From Anarhynchus alexandrinus (lineage: Eukaryota; Chordata; Aves; Charadriiformes; Charadriidae), in NCBI GenBank assembly GCA_008711295.1, contig VUYV01000062.1, positions 2,974,309-3,038,308 of the forward strand: DNA of 64,000 bases, given 5' to 3'. Below, piece after piece: positions 43,901 to 58,900 of the stretch; the first letter of the stretch is position 1, and every line of letters begins with the position of its first letter. A program made the position numbers and the translations under genes. The notes under the pieces are model-generated. The model did no database searches. It saw only the letters and a program-made list of their open reading frames with translations, and was not told where the DNA came from.

Positions 43901-46900
43901 ATTCTTCAATGCTCTGTTAATTCTAGGTAAATGTTGGCAATTTTATATAATACCCTACAAAATGTTATGTTCTGTTAAGTACATAGCTTCAGTGCTTGCT
44001 TTGGCAAAATACCAGGAGACCTAACTATGCAAATAGGTCCTGATCTAGCACCTTAGGAAGAATTTTGAGGATCACTATCATAAACACAAATAGTGCATGT
44101 CTTCCAAATACAAATACATTTCCCTAATTGGTTCTTCAGATACCAATGTTTTCTTTTTTTGTTGTTGTTATAAAGAAAAACTGTTTGCATGTAAGGGGGG
44201 AAAAAACCCAAACACCTAAACCACATTTCCACCAACACATGTAGAGACCACACCTGACAGCAGCTAGTCACAGAAATGATATGTCAGTCTTCTGTAGGAA
44301 AGCTGCATTCCTTATCGTTGGTTTCTATTAGTAATTGCATATGTAACTGTGTATACAACCTACCACTTTCAAAATAGCTCCGCTTTCTTCCATCATCTTT
44401 GATGTTTACGTGATAATAGTTATGGGAAAGAAATGAGACTATATTTATCCTGAATTAAAATTCATATTTGCAGAGTAAGAGCATGAAAGTCAAAAGACAA
44501 ATCATTTTACATGGAGTACAGATCTTTCCCAAGGGGAAAAAAAAATGTACTAAATCAATTTGCCATTGTTTTACAAGTCAGCCACTGAGAATGAAATCAC
44601 AGACAGCTGAAATTAATGGGAGTTTTGCCATTGACTTCCATGGGCCAAAGATGTCATCCTCAGTATTTAATATACACAGAAGCCTGATGTCAGAATTAGT
44701 ACAGCTTTAGGAAGTACAGTACAGCATAATTCAATCCATCAAAGTGAAGCCAATCATACCATCACTCATTCATCGTTCCCACTCACATCTATGGTAAGAT
44801 TCATTCTTGTTTTCTTTTCCCTTTACCATCATACAGGTGTTGGAGCTGGGAAAAACCTCAGCCATGTTTGTCAGCAATATTCCTTTATCCACTGTCAATA
44901 TTATGTTGTTATGGTGAAAGTCCAGTTATAAAAATGAAATTGAAAATTCAAATTATATTAATGGAAATGTGTGGAAGCACAACACAGGCAACATAGCTTT
45001 GCCAGAATATTGCCATTGAAATCATAGCACTTAAAACACAATTACTTTGAATTAAGATCAAACAGTATCATGACACAACTATTCATCCTGGGTAAACACA
45101 TGCCTAGGTCTTTTATGTGCCACCTGTAGCACAAGGTTACAATTTGTCTTGGTTTTCAAGAATTTTAGAAAATATTGCACTTTGAATGCTGATAATGTTG
45201 GATCCATTCATTTAAGAGATTCAGCGCTTAAGCACAAAGAGGCTGAGTTAAGACTAGTGACTTAATTTCCTTGCTTTTACAGGGTTGGGTCTTTCAACTT
45301 TAATGTTATTTCAACAAAGCGCTTTGTGTTTATTATGGAGATATTCTGCTGTATTTCCCTTTTCTCAGTTCATGAAATTTTCAATATAACAAGAAAAAGC
45401 AGCTCAAATTTCTATTTTGAAAACCATATTGCCATTTTTATTCAGCCTGTATTTTAATATAGCATCAATATTTAACTACTTCATTAAATGAAGTGTGACT
45501 TTTATAGTGAAAATGTCAGTCTTTGCAGTTCATTAAATTCATTTAAAGTATAGCTGCTTGATTTTTTTTTCCTGAAGGAATAAAGGACTATTAACTGAAG
45601 GCATAAACTTAGCATTAGTGTGTACTTTTTCCTTCAAATTAACATTCAAGATTTGTAACAGTCTTTACAAATTTAAGGGATTGTTTGAATCCTTTTGCAT
45701 TATCCTTATTTTTATAATAGACGTCACTTAAATAGCATATACAACTGTTTATCACAGTTGGATATGACCAGTAGGATGTCATCGAGGATATTAACATGTC
45801 ACGTGCTATTATGAATCTGTAGAATTCTACAAGTAGTATTAAAAATACATTATTTTGAACTGTGGCATCTGGAAAAATAAACTGTATATGATGTAAAATG
45901 TAATAACTCTTGGAATCCAACAGAGTTTATGAGTACTGTTTTTCTGTTTCATAAAACATTCTTTGATGAGTATACTTCTTCAAGGGTTTCTATTAACTAA
46001 TACAAAAGAACACAGGGAAAGCTCCATTTCCAGAAAGGTCGCACCATGTTTTTGCCAGATGTAAGAAATCCTGGTCTCTAGGACTTCTGTGACTAATATC
46101 TCTAAACCTGGAAAAGCTAATTATTTCTGATTAATAAATTGATGCAATTATAAAATACTATAGTGAGAATAAAGCTGCTTTGAAATGTACTATGATATTA
46201 AAAGTGGTGATACTTTCTTTTCAACGTACTACTCCTTTCAATGTTTGGAGTAGATCTCAATGACAGTGAAATCTTTGGTTTTGGAAGACAATCATGAGTT
46301 CTTTTCAATTTCGGTGTTTGGGTCCCGTCCCCCCGTCATCCCCACCCCCCAACAAAGCAATTTGCTTAGGCTCCTCTCTTGTAGTGATGATCCAAATCAC
46401 TACCATGGTGATTCTCACACTTCCTGTTCTCAGATTACACTAAACAGTTAATGCCTGATTTATTACAATACAGATGGTGATTAGGGGTTGGGGAGAGGTT
46501 GGGACATGGACATGCGACATTTTAAAGGGCTTCATCTTCATAACTGTAATACCCATCCTCTGAAAACCACATACTTTTCTAGTGTCTTAAATGTGGAATC
46601 CAAAATACCCCACTGCATGCAAACATTTTGGGTACCATTACATACCGCGAAGATTTAGGTTGGAACTAGGACTTTAAAAAGTACCAAATTATTCAATCTA
46701 TAATTTTAAAGTTCACCATATTCCGCATTCCTCTCATACATGGGCACTTTAGCCTCCCCTCAACCAGCAATTGGCATCAAACTAGAGAGGAAGAAGAAAC
46801 GAAGAATGCAGTAATTAATGCCTACTTAAGTTAACAGCATCCTTCAAGAAACATTCTTCCATGAATGCTGTGCACAACAAAGTTTTATTTTCTCAGAAAC

Positions 46901-49900
46901 TACTTTACACCTCCAAATTTGTGCTAAACTAATGTGATTTGTTTTTTCTATATGTCAAAAGTAACAGGGTTTATAGGAATTTCTTTTTCTAAAAAGTAAA
47001 GAGAATAAAAATCGAATTATCACGTGACTATGATTCTGAAGAAAGAATGAAAGAAGAAACTCTAAAACTTAATTATAGAACCAACAGCCCAGTCACATCT
47101 AAAAAGCTAACAGGTACCAGCGACATATATTCCAGACTGGAGTTTGAAAGAAACAGTCTTTGCACACTTATTTTCTACACTGTTACACCTGCCAAACCAA
47201 ACTGATGGGCTCTAACTAGCAACCCCTTCCAGCAAGGGTACATGGAGTTAAACAAAAATCTTTTTTAGGATGTCATGAGTTAACATGCCACTACAAAGGC
47301 AGAGGTACCCAGCCAGCTGTATTAAATCCACGTGTTCTAGACAGGTCACAACCATCAGCTCACTCACACCAGTACGCACATGCACACCCTGCAGGACTGG
47401 GATTCCCATCCTAGTTCTTCAACTTGAAAGCAAACTGTTCACCACCAGAGTTAAGATAGCTAGCCGGAATACGGAACAAGTGTTTGGTTCTCCCACTGCA
47501 CGGACCTTCCAGGCAAAGGGTGAAACAATGCCACTCTTCCAGATCCATGTTTTTCTAAAAGAGTACAGGGAGGATCAAATTAATCTTTGCTACCTATTCA
47601 CCTTGTGCAATCACAGGATCGTCCAGGTTGGTCGAGGAGGATCAGGAGATCTCTAATCCAAACTCTGCTCACAGCACAGGCCACACTGAGTTCAGGAACT
47701 GGTTGTATGAGGCTTTTCTTCAGTCAGGTCTTAAAAACCATCAAGGAATAGAGACAACCCTTTTAGGCAACCTGTTCCAACACCCTGTTACCCTCAAAGT
47801 GATTTTTTCCCCCTTATATGCAGTCTGAACCTCTAATTTCAACTTTTGCCTGTTGCCTCTCATCCTCCTGCCATGTACCCCAGGTGAGGAGCCCAGCTCC
47901 ACCTCCTCACAGGTACTGGGGCTGCTGTCAGGTCCCCTGAAGTCTTCACTTCTCCAGGCTGGACAAGCTCCTGCTCTCTAAAGCTCACAGAGCAATTTCA
48001 CCAGGGACGGACCATCTTGCTGGCCCTCCATGAACTTGCTCCTGGTTATTGATTTGTGTTACTACCCAACAGGACCCGCTGGTCCTTTTCAACAGATCTG
48101 CTGCCCAGCCAGTCCGACCCCAGCCCATCTCTGTCAAACCAGTACACCTTAAAAAGTTTTTGATACATTAGGCCAAGGATAAATGCAGGTGACACTGAGC
48201 TTCAAGGTTCTGCGATGCTAAAAGAGCCTCACAGATCTCCTTTTTTAAAGTCCACTTTACAAGCAAAAGAAAACATTTATTTTTCATTTTTTCATCCAGA
48301 TAAAATACTTAATTACCAATTTGTTGTACGAGCATAAACAAATAAAATCCTATTGTTAGTGTTAAGCAGCTGAAGTAGGAAGAATCATTACTTTGGATAA
48401 TTGAGGCTTTAAAGAAAATTTTTACATCGGCTCCAGCCACCTGCTTCAAAGTTTAACTCCAAGAAATGAACCCACACTTCAAAAACAAAGCTAGAGCCCT
48501 CTAAAACATTGTATACTGGTTTTTAATCACACTTTAATTGCACAAAATTATGTACCTGTCCCAAGACATGTTAAGAAATAGCAGCAATGAATTTTGACAA
48601 TAAGATCTTTGCGCTCAAACCGCCTTATAACCAAGCAGCAAATCTTCACAGTACATTTCAGAGTTCAGTAATTCCCAGGAAATCATGCTGCAAGTGCAAA
48701 TAAGCAGAACTCTAAAATGAGGCTACTGGTGTCCAGAAAGAGCCATCCAATTCTTAAAAACTCAGAACTAGCAGATATTTGCTACTTTAAAAATTTTTAT
48801 GGACTTCCAAAATTAATCTACAGATTTCTTTAGTCTGAGACTCAAAACCAGTCCAACCAAGTGATCGCTTCCAAAACCATCAGCCTACCACGTTCAGTGC
48901 TACAACTGAGAGGCTTTCAAAAAGATCTGTGATTTACCAGGTCTTGGGCTATTGTACACATATTTAGGCCATCTCTTTTGTAAACAGTAACTAAACTGAT
49001 TCCACCCCAGTTGAAGAATTCTCAAGATACTGTTTGTTGACACACAACTTCTGCTCAGTTTTACCCTTATTTAATGCAACTTTAAAAAAAAAAAAAATTA
49101 ATTGGAGGAAGTTTCAATGTTATATACTCCAACCAGAGGACCACCTCAGGAAGTCACCAGATAATCTTCGTTTAAAATGAACAAACATGCCACCTACATT
49201 TTTGTATCATATAATAGACTAGGAAAAGGAAATATACCGGAAAAAAAAATCGTAAGAGCAATTAGAAAGAGATAATAATAATAGAGGGCAGTAGAAATTT
49301 CCCTGTATGAGTAGCGAAGAAATTATGTTGTTATGTTTGTACACTGGACTACAAACATATACAAATGAACATCACAGGATAAAGCATAAAGCATATTTCC
49401 CAGGAATGTCTTTGTCTCGAGAACTTCTAATCTGCTTACAGAAAATTGATACAAGAGCTCTTTTAAAACTGAATTCCTTTTAAATTAATTTACTGAATTA
49501 GTAAAGTTAAGATAGAAGTATCTTTGCAACTCTAGCCAAAAATATGTATTTCATCACTATGTCTACAAGCCCAAATACTGTATAAAATGATATAAGGAGT
49601 TGTATAAAATTCATCAATTTGCCACCTAAATAGGATTATAAACTGGACTTTCCAAGGAAAGATTAAAAGAATGGAATTATGCTGTACGTATGTACCTTTG
49701 ATATTAACTAGTAATCCATAATTTAATCCTTCATTTACTCCACTGTAATTCCACTTTTATCATGTATAAAAAAAACAACTGGTACTGTCATCAGCTTTGC
49801 TTAAATCTAAAAATGAAGAGGCTACGTTCTACACAGCAGAAAATATCAACTGCATGAGGCAGTCAGAGTTTTCCTTTTGCCACACAAACAGACCAGGTCA

Positions 49901-52900
49901 GGCTATGAGTAATTAAGTGTCCAAACTTGGGGTGGAGAAGTCTATCTGCAAAGCAGCACATAGCTGTAGTAGCTGCTCCTTCCTAGGCTGGAATATTTAC
50001 AACGGTGCTGGCAGATGGAACTTTTTACCCAAACAAGACTACATACTCTGCCTTCATGGATTAAAGGCAAAATAAAGATATCCACTACCATCATTTTCAA
50101 TTTTTATGACCTCTAGAGAAGAGAAACAGACTTGCATTGCTCAAGAACACAAATGGATATTAAGATGGGCTGCAAATTTCTGCAAGTGTATCATATACCT
50201 CTCTGAAGGGCTGCTTAGTTCCACTGTCCAAAAGCTTTTTGAAAATGAAGTGCTCATTCAGATCCGCAAGAGCAGAGTATTTTTAGACACTTGGAAGTGA
50301 GGCAGTTACCAGTTAGCAGAGCACGGAGGTAAGGAAGCAGATGATTATCTGATGTGCGCTCTCAAAACGCCCACACCAAGACAAACTGTCTAATCACTCG
50401 ATACCATGCTTCTACAGACTGTCAGACTTCGAGATGTGGATTTTTCCATCCCCTCTTTCAGACACTTAAAGGCCTGAATCCCCACCACCAAGGAAAAGCA
50501 CGCCATTTCTGGAGGGAGAACTAAGTCATCTCTCCATGTTCACAGATACTAGGTAACTCCCCAGCATCTATAAATCTCATTTATAAGTTTTCCACTATAA
50601 AATTAGCCTTCAGACATGAATTTTCTTTACTAGCTGCTATGCATGACTCCAAAATTGTTGTTGAGTCTGTCAGTAACTATCACATCTCCGGTTGCCTTGT
50701 CCAAATCAGAGACTCACGTGGGATCACAGAGTGCATAACACAACTCCAATATCACATGTTTAGGAATGTAAACACGAAGCCTAAAAGAACCACATTAAAC
50801 AAGATTAAAATGGCAAATCAACCCCACTGTCCCTGTTTCAGCCAATATTTAGCATAAACTCAGAGCCGTAAAAGTGACTACGGCTCCGTTGTCCCCAGTG
50901 TTGGGGGAAGGCTGCCTCAGCACCTCACTCCTCTGGAAGACAAAGGCTTTCTTCTCATTCCCAGTCTAAGCTCATAGCCAGTGTTGATACAGCCACGCTC
51001 GGAACAACGCTGTCTTCTCTCTCACCCTGCTGTTTCCAGTATTACTGTTAAAGCACAGATACTTCAGGTTTCTTATGTCTTCTTTTCTTATGAAAAATAA
51101 ATTCTCTGTAAGGTACTTATTTAAAAAAAAAAAAAAAATCTTTGCTGCCAGACCTGCAATTTTATGTGTCAGTTCTTTCACACTTCAGAGATGAAGATTA
51201 TCTAGACCTCCCCAACTTGAAGCAGCTGAATATAGCATTTTGCTTCACTTTCATTTGGTATCTAAGCTGGAGAAAACATAATAATGATTCATTTATTTAG
51301 TAAGAGTGCAGACAAAACCAAGTGGAGACCATTTTTATGATTTCCAGTGAGGCAGCCGTGTTGCTTCTGGTAAGGATGAGAGGCCAGATAGAACTGGTGC
51401 TTTTCAGCAGCCAGAGTAACGCTTACCAACACTACAGCCTGTCCCCACGTAACATATTATCAGTACTGACTCCTTTGTTTTGTCAGCGGGTACAAAGAAG
51501 TGGCTGTATCCTTTTAGGAAATGAACGGTTCAGTGCACAAGAAACTACGACTTCAAAATACATCCTCCAAGCTGAATTTTTTCCAGCAAGTTTATGAAGC
51601 TCAATTCAAAAGAGAAACATCTCTCTTCTTCAAAGAGGGTATATTCCTATACGCAAGAGCAGGATTGCACCCCTTTCTTTTGAATCCATAGAAGATTTTA
51701 GAAAGTAAGGATGAGAAAGAGAAAGTTGAGTATGTTTTTAATCAGTTCTTACATGAAGTTCAGTTTGTTTCTCTCATTGATTGTTTGGGGTTGTTTGTTT
51801 TTTTTTTTTAAGATAAACATAAATCATCTTCACAGGGAAAACTTCAGTAGTCGGGATCAATAAAGCAGCTGGCCTTGCTCAAGCATACATACTGAGATTC
51901 ATCATCTAAAATCTTGTTATTTCTTATTTCTCATTCAAAGATCCCCGGCAACTAGAGTTTCAGAAAAAGGCTGCAGATAGGAGCTCCTTTGCTTAGGTGC
52001 CATAAACCAACCGAATGGAGAAGAAAAGACGAACCTGTCTCTTTCTTTTGATCAAACAAGAACCAAAGACCAGTTCTCCAAAATGCATAGAAAAACTTTA
52101 AATGTGAATAATGTGTATTTTCCCCCTCTTCTCCCTCCACCCCCCCCCAAAAAACCCACCCACAACAAAACCCAAACACCACCCAGAACTTGATCCCTAG
52201 CCACCATTCCCTCTTGCTCATTAAGGTGCTTCACAGCCATTTCTCCATCCTTTTTCTATATCAGCAAATGGCCACTTCCTTTGGCCACAGAGAATGCAGT
52301 GACTGCTTCCTACCACCGCAGTACGGAAGATGCAATAAAACAGTTAAGATTCAACAAAATAAGAAGAAATGGAAAAAACTTAGTTAAAAAGAAGTAGGAG
52401 ATCAAAGATTTCTCACTGTCAAAATTCTGTGCCAGATTTGTGGTGCATTGCTTTTACTCACTGCAGCTGCAAAGTATCAATCTGAGTTCATGCTTCTGAA
52501 GGATCAGAATTGATTTTGCTCCATGGAAATTGTTCCTTCTTTACTTTCACATTTATTTTAAGAGAAAAAGGGGCAGAAAGCAAGGTGTGTGCTTGGTATC
52601 AGTTCTCACCCATGCAGAGAACAAGTGAAACTCAGAAGATCTACAAATACTTTATACAGTCTAAAATCATATGGATAGCTATTATATTTGTATGATTTCT
52701 AGACTTTATCCTTTCATATGCATTTTAAATACTCATTCTATTGATGTCATGGTATTTTAATGGAGTTTATAATCATTTTTGAGTCACAGACACACTGAGA
52801 ATGAGGCATAACATAATGTTCACCTGCAGTTAGTCACAATATGAATCAAGCTCTTTATCATCACTCTCACTTATGCCTCATGATGGAATAACCTTAAAAA

Positions 52901-55900
52901 CTTTTGTTTATAAATAATTCTGCATAAACACACAAATAACGTGGAATATGATGCAGAGAGCTATAGTGGAATTCAGTTAATTAGCGACCCAAAAGTTACA
53001 AGCAATGATCAGGAGCCCCATGATCTCCAAAGCAGATGGATGTACCCTGATGGATGTACAGCAGCAAAGAGCCTCTCCCCACATTTTCCAAGCAGTGGAA
53101 GGTTGTTACAACTGATGCAGACGAATACACATCGTCTGTGCTTTAAAAACGTGTGACTGTACAAGAGTCACGTTTTTGATTCAACTTTTATTAGTTACAT
53201 GTATTACAAGTAATAGCTGCCAATTTTCTTTACAAAAACCAATGCAATGCTCAAAAAAACCCTTTAATACGTTATCAAGTGGAGAATCGGGATTCTTTTC
53301 TGGTATGTAAACTCTCCGCCAGACTATTAACAAAAGGGCAAATTCTGAGACCTTCCTTGAAAAACTGCTATTTACTAGAGACAAGAATACAGGCAGATAG
53401 GCAGCACACTCGTATGATATGTTATCGCCAGCAATGTATTTGTGCTGATAGAAGTCAAAGCCAATCTTCGCCATCCTTACTCAAACACTTTCTAACAGAG
53501 AAGACAGGAAAAGGCTGCTATCCTATCACAAGTTGTTTGCGGAATAAATTTAGAAAAACAGTTTTCTACTTAAAGTGGGCAAGCTATAGTTGCAGAGTGA
53601 GGCAAAATAAACATAGAAGCTCACAATACAATCTTATAGCTGTTTTTTGAGAAGAGTTACAGGTAGAAGAGCAAGATTGATCCCTAAGCTGTACACTGGA
53701 CATTCCACAAATCTGTGTATGCAAAATACTGAAGTGCTATCGGTTTGCCTACTTGAGTTGGCATTTAATGAACGGAACTACTAAGTTTTCCTTTCATACG
53801 ATCTTTGATTAATCTCTCTGAGCTGTATTTAGCCCTAAATTACACCGCCTGCCTTTCGCCTTGTTCAGTCAGGGCTGCACGTCAGCTGAAATTCTGTCCC
53901 AGCTGTGGGTGGCTCCAAGAACTTCAGGTTTTTGCTGCGTGCTCTCAGCCAGCAAGTCCAAGGCAAGGCAGGCAGCAGAGCCAAGGGGACGTGAGAAAGC
54001 CACCCAAGGAATGTGCTGACGCAGAGCACACTCCAGGGGTCCTCTCACAGAAAAGGCACCCAAAAAGCTGACTCCACAAAGGCAAAATCTCAGAAGCAAG
54101 TCATCATCCCAGCAAGGCACTAGGACTGGGAGAGCACGGGGTAACGGAAACACTGCACTGAAGCCACTGATACACACGTCTGATTCAAACATACCTTTAA
54201 AAAGGCCAAGGTAAGACAACATCAGAACTGAGAATGCGCGTATGTACGGCTTGTCAAATCCTTGAAACAATTGCATATTTTCAACAAGCCATACAATACC
54301 CTATGCACCTTACAAGCAGCATCCAAGATCCCAGCGCAAAGCTATCATGTTAAAAAAAGGCTTAGACAAAGGTACGAGAACAAAACAAAGGCGGCTTTCC
54401 TGACCAGCACTTCTGCTTTGCCATAGACGACAGGTAGGTCTCTCCCATGGAAGCAAGGAGGCAAGCGGCCGTTTTGGAGGCCAGGCTGCCTTGTATGACC
54501 CAACGTCTGATTTACCACTCCACACGCGCTCCTTGGGTCTCAGTTGCACCACCATGGGAGCAGAAAGATAACTTTAAGTAGGCTTTAAAAATGTCAGAAG
54601 GAAAGGGCAGCAGAAGCATCTGTTAAATCCCTTTATTTAATAATATCTTGGACTTGTAAATTATTTGGCAGGACAAAATAAATTGACACAAATTACTTCA
54701 TTTTATCTTTTGAAATACAGTTACTGGACACTCTCAGAAAACCACAGAAAGTCACATAGGTATAAACATATTATTTACTTTAATAATTATTTTGTAGTGA
54801 AAATCTAAATTAAACTCTTGTGTTTGTCCCTCACAATGTGTTTACATTTGTGGTATGCCCAGTGTAGTCTTGAGATCAGTCTTGTTTTTACGTAACAGTT
54901 CTGCTGTGTAAAAGAGCAGAAAATGCATTGTAAAATTCTGTTTATTTTGCCCCATGTATAGATTAGGCTTTTTTTTTTTTTTCCTTCATGTAAGGTTAAT
55001 GTATTTCAACCCATATCAAGCAAAACAATAGGAGAAAAAGGAACTATGTTGGGTTGTGGTAGGAAACCACAAACTATCAAGTTTTCCACTAGAACAAATC
55101 AATACCATGATATCGCTATATTTACATGACCGCCTATTATTATCATAATTTCACCCACATGCTTACTAAGAACCCACAAAAGTAACAGCATTAACCTACT
55201 AAAGCAAACAATGACTATTTTCCTATGCCTATTCAAATTCTTATTTATTTAAGAAAGCAAACAGCTTAAAAAAATAGAGGACTTCTAATCCTCTATTAGT
55301 AAAAGTTTACTGACAAAAGTACAGTCGAACAAAAGCACTTTTATTAATAACAAAGTAATACTGAAACACAGTATCCTAAACTATTCAAAATTCAACTATT
55401 TGTATGAGCCATATGACTATAAAGAGAGTAGCATAAAAACAACGGCAGATAAATATGATCTGCTCTGAAAATAAGCTACTCCACTATGCAGCAATTGATT
55501 TTTGCATGGTTTTAACACAATTTTTCATATCAAAATTAGACAGTTAATCAATATTGAGGTGTTTAAATATGTTCTGAGCCTACAAACCTTTATATAATTC
55601 AGTGACTTTAAACACTGGAGTTGTTCCATTGGGATAGAAAGGATGACTCATACACCTCAGGTTGTTTCCATGCATGGGTTTCTTGCAAAACAAAAAAAAC
55701 CCCAACCAAACACAACCAAACCAAAGAAACATCCCAAACCACCAATAAAAATACTTTATTAATAATTTGCATATCTAAAACTATTTAGTTTTTAGATCCC
55801 TCTCTAATTTCTCTCATATTAACTGTTTACAAAATTACAATGTAAACTATATCCACTTTGAGTGCTCAACACAGAAGAGTTTCTCTTGAACAGTTTCTTA

Positions 55901-58900
55901 AGAAAACCAAATGGAGAGATGAAGACAACTCACTTCAAGTGACCAAAAACATCTACACGTAGACTTAAAGTTTCCACAAACCCTACCATACTGGTCATTT
56001 TACATACTTCCAACCTTTTGTTACGTTGAGCAGTTGGATCAAAACTCTTCAGAATATTAAATATAGCTAAAATAAAATCTAAATGTAAATGTGTCTGTTC
56101 AAGCAACATTCTGCTTTAACATAATGATTTTACATAATCATCAATTACATACTCCGTAAAGCAGATGAGGACAGTGAGGAGACACCCATGCTATTGCCTC
56201 TGCAGCTCCCACCTCAGTCAGTAGCAGACAAGGTCAGGCCAATAACAACCCAAAAGAAAAACAATTTAAAAAAAGCAGAAGACAAACAGACCCCTTACTT
56301 CAGAGGTTGCCAGTCCAAATCCTGGCATTTCATCCCAGCACACCCTTCATTTTTAACTTCACTATGTCACAACCCACTCTTTTCCATAAGATTTAGTCTT
56401 AGCTCTCACCAGTCTCTGGCCAGGAATGATAATATATGGTCGTAGTGACCCAGACAGTAAGAAGGGCTATAACTTTACAACAGCAAAAATAAAACATTGA
56501 ATTGATAACAATTTCTCCCATGCAATGCCAAGGGCAGGCCTGATCTCATGCCCATATAAGTAAGTGAAAGATGCCCACATTGAATCAGTCTCTGATGAGC
56601 ATAAACAAAGCTGAGATACAAGCGCCAGGGGAAAAAAAAAAAAAAGTAGGTTTCTAACCATGATTTTTTTTTTTTTTTAATCAAGCTTAAAGGGACATTA
56701 AGGGATACTTTCAACTGGCAGTTTTTGAGAATGGACCGCTTTTCTTTTCCCTCTTGATATTTGATACGGGGCTTTTCAACAAAAAGTGGGCTGCTGGGCA
56801 AACTGGCCATGCAGGAGTAAGCGGAGAACACTGACACCAATAGCTGGCACATGGACTAGACAAAGACTGAAAACTAGATGAACTGTTTGTTTAAAACATT
56901 TTTCATTTTCAATAATAAACTAATATTGTCTAGTTTTAGTAGCACACCTTTTCCAACAGAACTGAGTCTGCAGCACTGGTCACTCGTATCTCCAGCACTC
57001 TGCTCATAAAACTCAGTTATTTTTAAGGTGACGAAAACAGTATTTTCAGCCTGCCTGCCCATTACCATGGAGTGCCTGAAGAAGTTCACGAACACGACTG
57101 TTCGGCTACCCGAGGCACCCGTAGTTGTATAACAACAGTCTCCCCTTTTGGTTTTGCTAGTTCAGCAGCCCTGCAACGCCTGTATTTTTCAATATATTGT
57201 TTCAGGTGCAAACAGAGAGAATACATTCAAAACAGAATTTGGATTGGTTTGACAGGTGCTAACATGCAGTGGAAAAGATATGAAATAGAAATCTTGTTAC
57301 AAAAATAAATAATGAATACCGCGGCAGCAAGCATGATCTCATCAAAGTCTTCATCTGAACAGAGCATAGTGGCGAAGACCAGAAGGCTCTTGTGTGACAT
57401 TGTTATCTAAAGTCCTGATTAGATTTTCACCTCAGAGTTCTCAATTTTGGTAGCAATCATCGCAAAGATACTATGGTGACTGGCACTCTATAAATACATC
57501 ACACAGACAGGCAACAGTATAGACGACGGCTATCAGATAAGAGTTTGAAGCATTTGAAAATTCAACCCTGCTATTAGGTCTGTGTAACAGTACTCAATTT
57601 TACGGCAGTAGAAATGTGATTACAGATAAAAAGGTAGGATTAGCGCTGTACAAATTCTTCTCCTCTTAAATGAGATTATCATCATTCAATAGCATTAGTT
57701 CGGTTTTTAGGGAGTGTCAGAATTCAACAAATTATATATAGGCATGTATTAACTGTAAATTTAATAAAAGCCTGCAGCACGACGCAAAGGTCACAGTTGG
57801 ATTGGCCCCGCTTTGCCAAACACTGCGCGAAACTGCAACAAATGAGTCACACAACTTACAGTCGACGCAAGCTATTCTCATCTCAACTATCTGCCAAAGA
57901 ATATAAGCTGTTATTTCCCGTGTTTCTATTTTAGATTTTATTAGAAATTCATAATAACTCATTACAGGGTTAGGCTGGACTTGGTACCCCTGCATGAAGC
58001 GCAACATTTGATGCGGGCGATGCTATGGGAATGAGGCTCTTCTCAACCCGGTGGATTCAGTCACCATTTCCTCACTCTAGAACCAGACACGTGAGTGGGT
58101 GTCCCTGTCCATGGCATGCACACAGCAGAGTTGTGACTGCAATAAATTATCATTATTTTAAAACACACCCACTAGTCATTTCCACACACACCATCAGTAT
58201 TCCAAAATACCTCTAAGCATTAAACTCAAACTCGTCATATATAACTGTACATTATTGCAAGTATCTTACTAATGCAGTTGTAACCCATTGTAATGAAAAC
58301 ATCTAATAAATATTGTTAAAAGTCAACTTCTACGAAGTATACTTTGTATACAACCAACTCCTTATGTCTTGATAAGGAAGGGTACATTCAGTATAGGAGC
58401 TACATTACGTAAGCAACAGAAAAATTGTACAGTGCACAATCTAATTAGTATCACCACTACAGATGCTCATTCTGAGCACGGCGGGTGTCGCACAGCGGCT
58501 GGCTCGGGCAGCGAGGGGTTTCCTTTCACAGCGAGCTCTTCAGCTACGTCACCAAACCTGTGGCATGAGCGCTCCTGAAAAACTGCATAACCCAACCCCT
58601 GGTGGTGATACAAATTAGAATTTGTATTCTCGTGGACATACTCATCCGATCGTTGCACTTCCTCTTCCAAGCACTGGGAATCATATAGCCAACATTTTTT
58701 GTGCTGGATTGGACAGCCAAATATTTTGAGAGCTTTTTTGCTCCCCAGCAGTAGTTGCCCACACAGTCCTGAGGTTTTGAGATATCAGAGGCAGGGGAGG
58801 GCTGTTCTGGGAAAGCAGCAGTTCAGCACATTTGCCACATGTGCCAGAAGATCAATGGGAAATACTGAAGACAAAATGGCATTCACTGAGTTGATACTGC

